A DNA stretch of 64,000 nucleotides from Apteryx mantelli (taxonomy: Eukaryota > Chordata > Aves > Apterygiformes > Apterygidae), in contig NC_089978.1 of NCBI RefSeq assembly GCF_036417845.1, positions 139,246,288-139,310,287 on the forward strand. Reading direction: 5' to 3'. The notes beneath the pieces were generated by a model. It worked only from the letters and a program-made list of their open reading frames with translations. It was not told where the DNA came from and ran no database searches. The position numbers and the translations under genes were made by a program. Numbering within the stretch: position 1 is the stretch's first letter; every line of letters begins with the position of its first letter. Shown one piece after another: positions 62,727 to 64,000 of this stretch.

Positions 62727-64000
62727 GGCCAAAATATATATGTATGTAACTCTATTCTGAGCTCACACAGGTTTAATGTTTGACTGCACTAGGATTAGTC
62801 CCAATTTCTGCTGAAGCACTAAAGCCTGGAATCATGTGTGTGACATTTTAAAGCAGGTGGCTAGCTCTCTACTTGATCAGACTCTCCGTTTCTGTATACC
62901 ATGTAGCTGCTGCTTGTGGAGCTACATGATGAACACTAATTGAAATATATAATATAATAGATTACAGGGGGCCTACACTTCTACACTGTAGCAGCTTTAA
63001 ACTATGCCTGCCCTGCATGAAGGGGATATTGTTAGCACTCAGGTTTATTCAATGCAGTTTACCAGGTAAACCCAGGGGCTTTCTGTGGCCCCAACTGACC
63101 CTGGCTAAATACACTCCACTGAGAACCACCATGTATAACAATTAAGAACCTGGCTCATTCAAATTTCCCTTTACTTCTTACTTCAGATGTAACTTCATGG
63201 GGCCTTTTTTTGCTTGAAGAAATGATGAGTAAGAAAAAAAAAGTTAAACTCATAAGTACTTCTGCCATTCAGGATTGAATTCTGAACCACAACTATTGCG
63301 GATTTCAGCACAAAAAATGCTGGAAATTAAGACTAAAGTGTGCACACTAAAAACTCCAGGAAGATGCACTTATTCAGATACAAAACTGCTTTAGACAACA
63401 GCAATCTCATTGTCTTGATGAACAGAGGCATCCTTCTGAGCATTTGCTTAGTCCACCCTAACTTCACATCTTTGCTTTCCCAAGCATCTTTCAGTAAACA
63501 AATATAATTAACATAACTTTTACTGCATTAGAAATAATCCAGAACTGCAGTCTCAAATAAATTGAAATGTTTCATTCTGGATAAACCTCACATCCTTAAT
63601 TCTATAACCTTTATTAGCCTTGAGTAGTCTGAGTAGAAACTTGCTTGACTAGATTTGCAAATTGGGGCATACAGCTTGACTTTGTGGGCTTGGAAAACTT
63701 CTTTGAGATTTCTTTCTTTGTTTGTTCTTCCATAAAGTCTTCATTAGCACCAAACTTTTTTACAGTCCCTAAAAATAATCTGAAGTGCCTGCTTCAGTCA
63801 GCCCTACAGTCATTATTCCCTTAAATGTTTACTAAATATTCAGTTGCCCCAAAGAATATTCTACACTGTGAGAAGAGCAGTGCAGGCTCTGGAGGTAAAG
63901 AAATACAGCTCAGGAGATGTGAATACACCAAACAGCACAGAAACTGATACCAAGACATTCACTGGAAAGCTGAAAGTAGAGTTTAGCAAGGACAACTATA

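Larger units (their letters stand above)
60291..64000. other. Intergenic DNA, no gene seen
   Basis: No gene or RNA is recognised up to the window edge. A T-rich part with a 17-bp direct repeat lies at 61965-62031, and a C8 run at 62719-62726. An AT-rich block at about 60890-61090 has the even look of conserved non-coding DNA, which is an impression only. Confidence 0.6.

Noticed and set aside
1..64000. CRISPR array, operons, bacterial or phage system
   Set aside because: CR1 and MIR relics, splice signals and a vertebrate neurotrophin gene show this is animal nuclear DNA; no regularly spaced repeats were seen.

Overview
The window looks like a piece of a bird genome. It is AT-rich and almost entirely non-coding. 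It carries a CR1 non-LTR retrotransposon with the 8-bp 3'-terminal repeat typical of avian CR1, a second 5'-truncated CR1, an older CR1-like relic, and several MIR-like (CORE-SINE) fossils. The only gene I can support is NTF3, encoding neurotrophin-3, on the + strand. The species cannot be fixed from this. From memory, the pro-region differs from the chicken protein at many positions while the mature part is almost unchanged, so a non-galliform bird is likely but not shown.

Layout. 1-2240 is upstream flank, with a G14/C8 tract at 1531-1580 and a GT/GA-rich simple repeat at 1729-1825. The first coding exon ends at 2406. It supplies six codons from an ATG in a strong start context (2389) and then a GT donor at 2407. 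The intron is 52,007 bp (2407-54413). It contains a 2.7 kb stretch with extreme G-over-C strand skew (about 3840-6520), the two CR1 copies (36258-37320 on - and 52385-52934 on +), MIR-like relics, homopolymers and microsatellites. Exon 2 starts at 54414 after a CAG acceptor and holds almost the whole preproprotein, ending at the stop at 55206-55208. Two overlapping-range AATAAA signals (55352 and 55362) followed by GU-rich sequence suggest a short 3' UTR. 55400-64000 is downstream intergenic sequence with no recognisable gene.

How it works together. Joining exon 1 to exon 2 gives a 270-residue long form; starting at the ATG inside exon 2 gives the 257-residue form. Both give the same 119-residue mature factor after furin-type cleavage at RRKR. 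The leader of the exon 1 transcript carries a 31-codon upstream ORF that overlaps the long-form start in another frame, crosses the splice junction, and stops 8 nt before the short-form ATG. This arrangement could bias translation to the short form and is the observation I would check first. I found no sign of a novel multi-gene system; the many other open frames are short, start at random, and match nothing I recognise.
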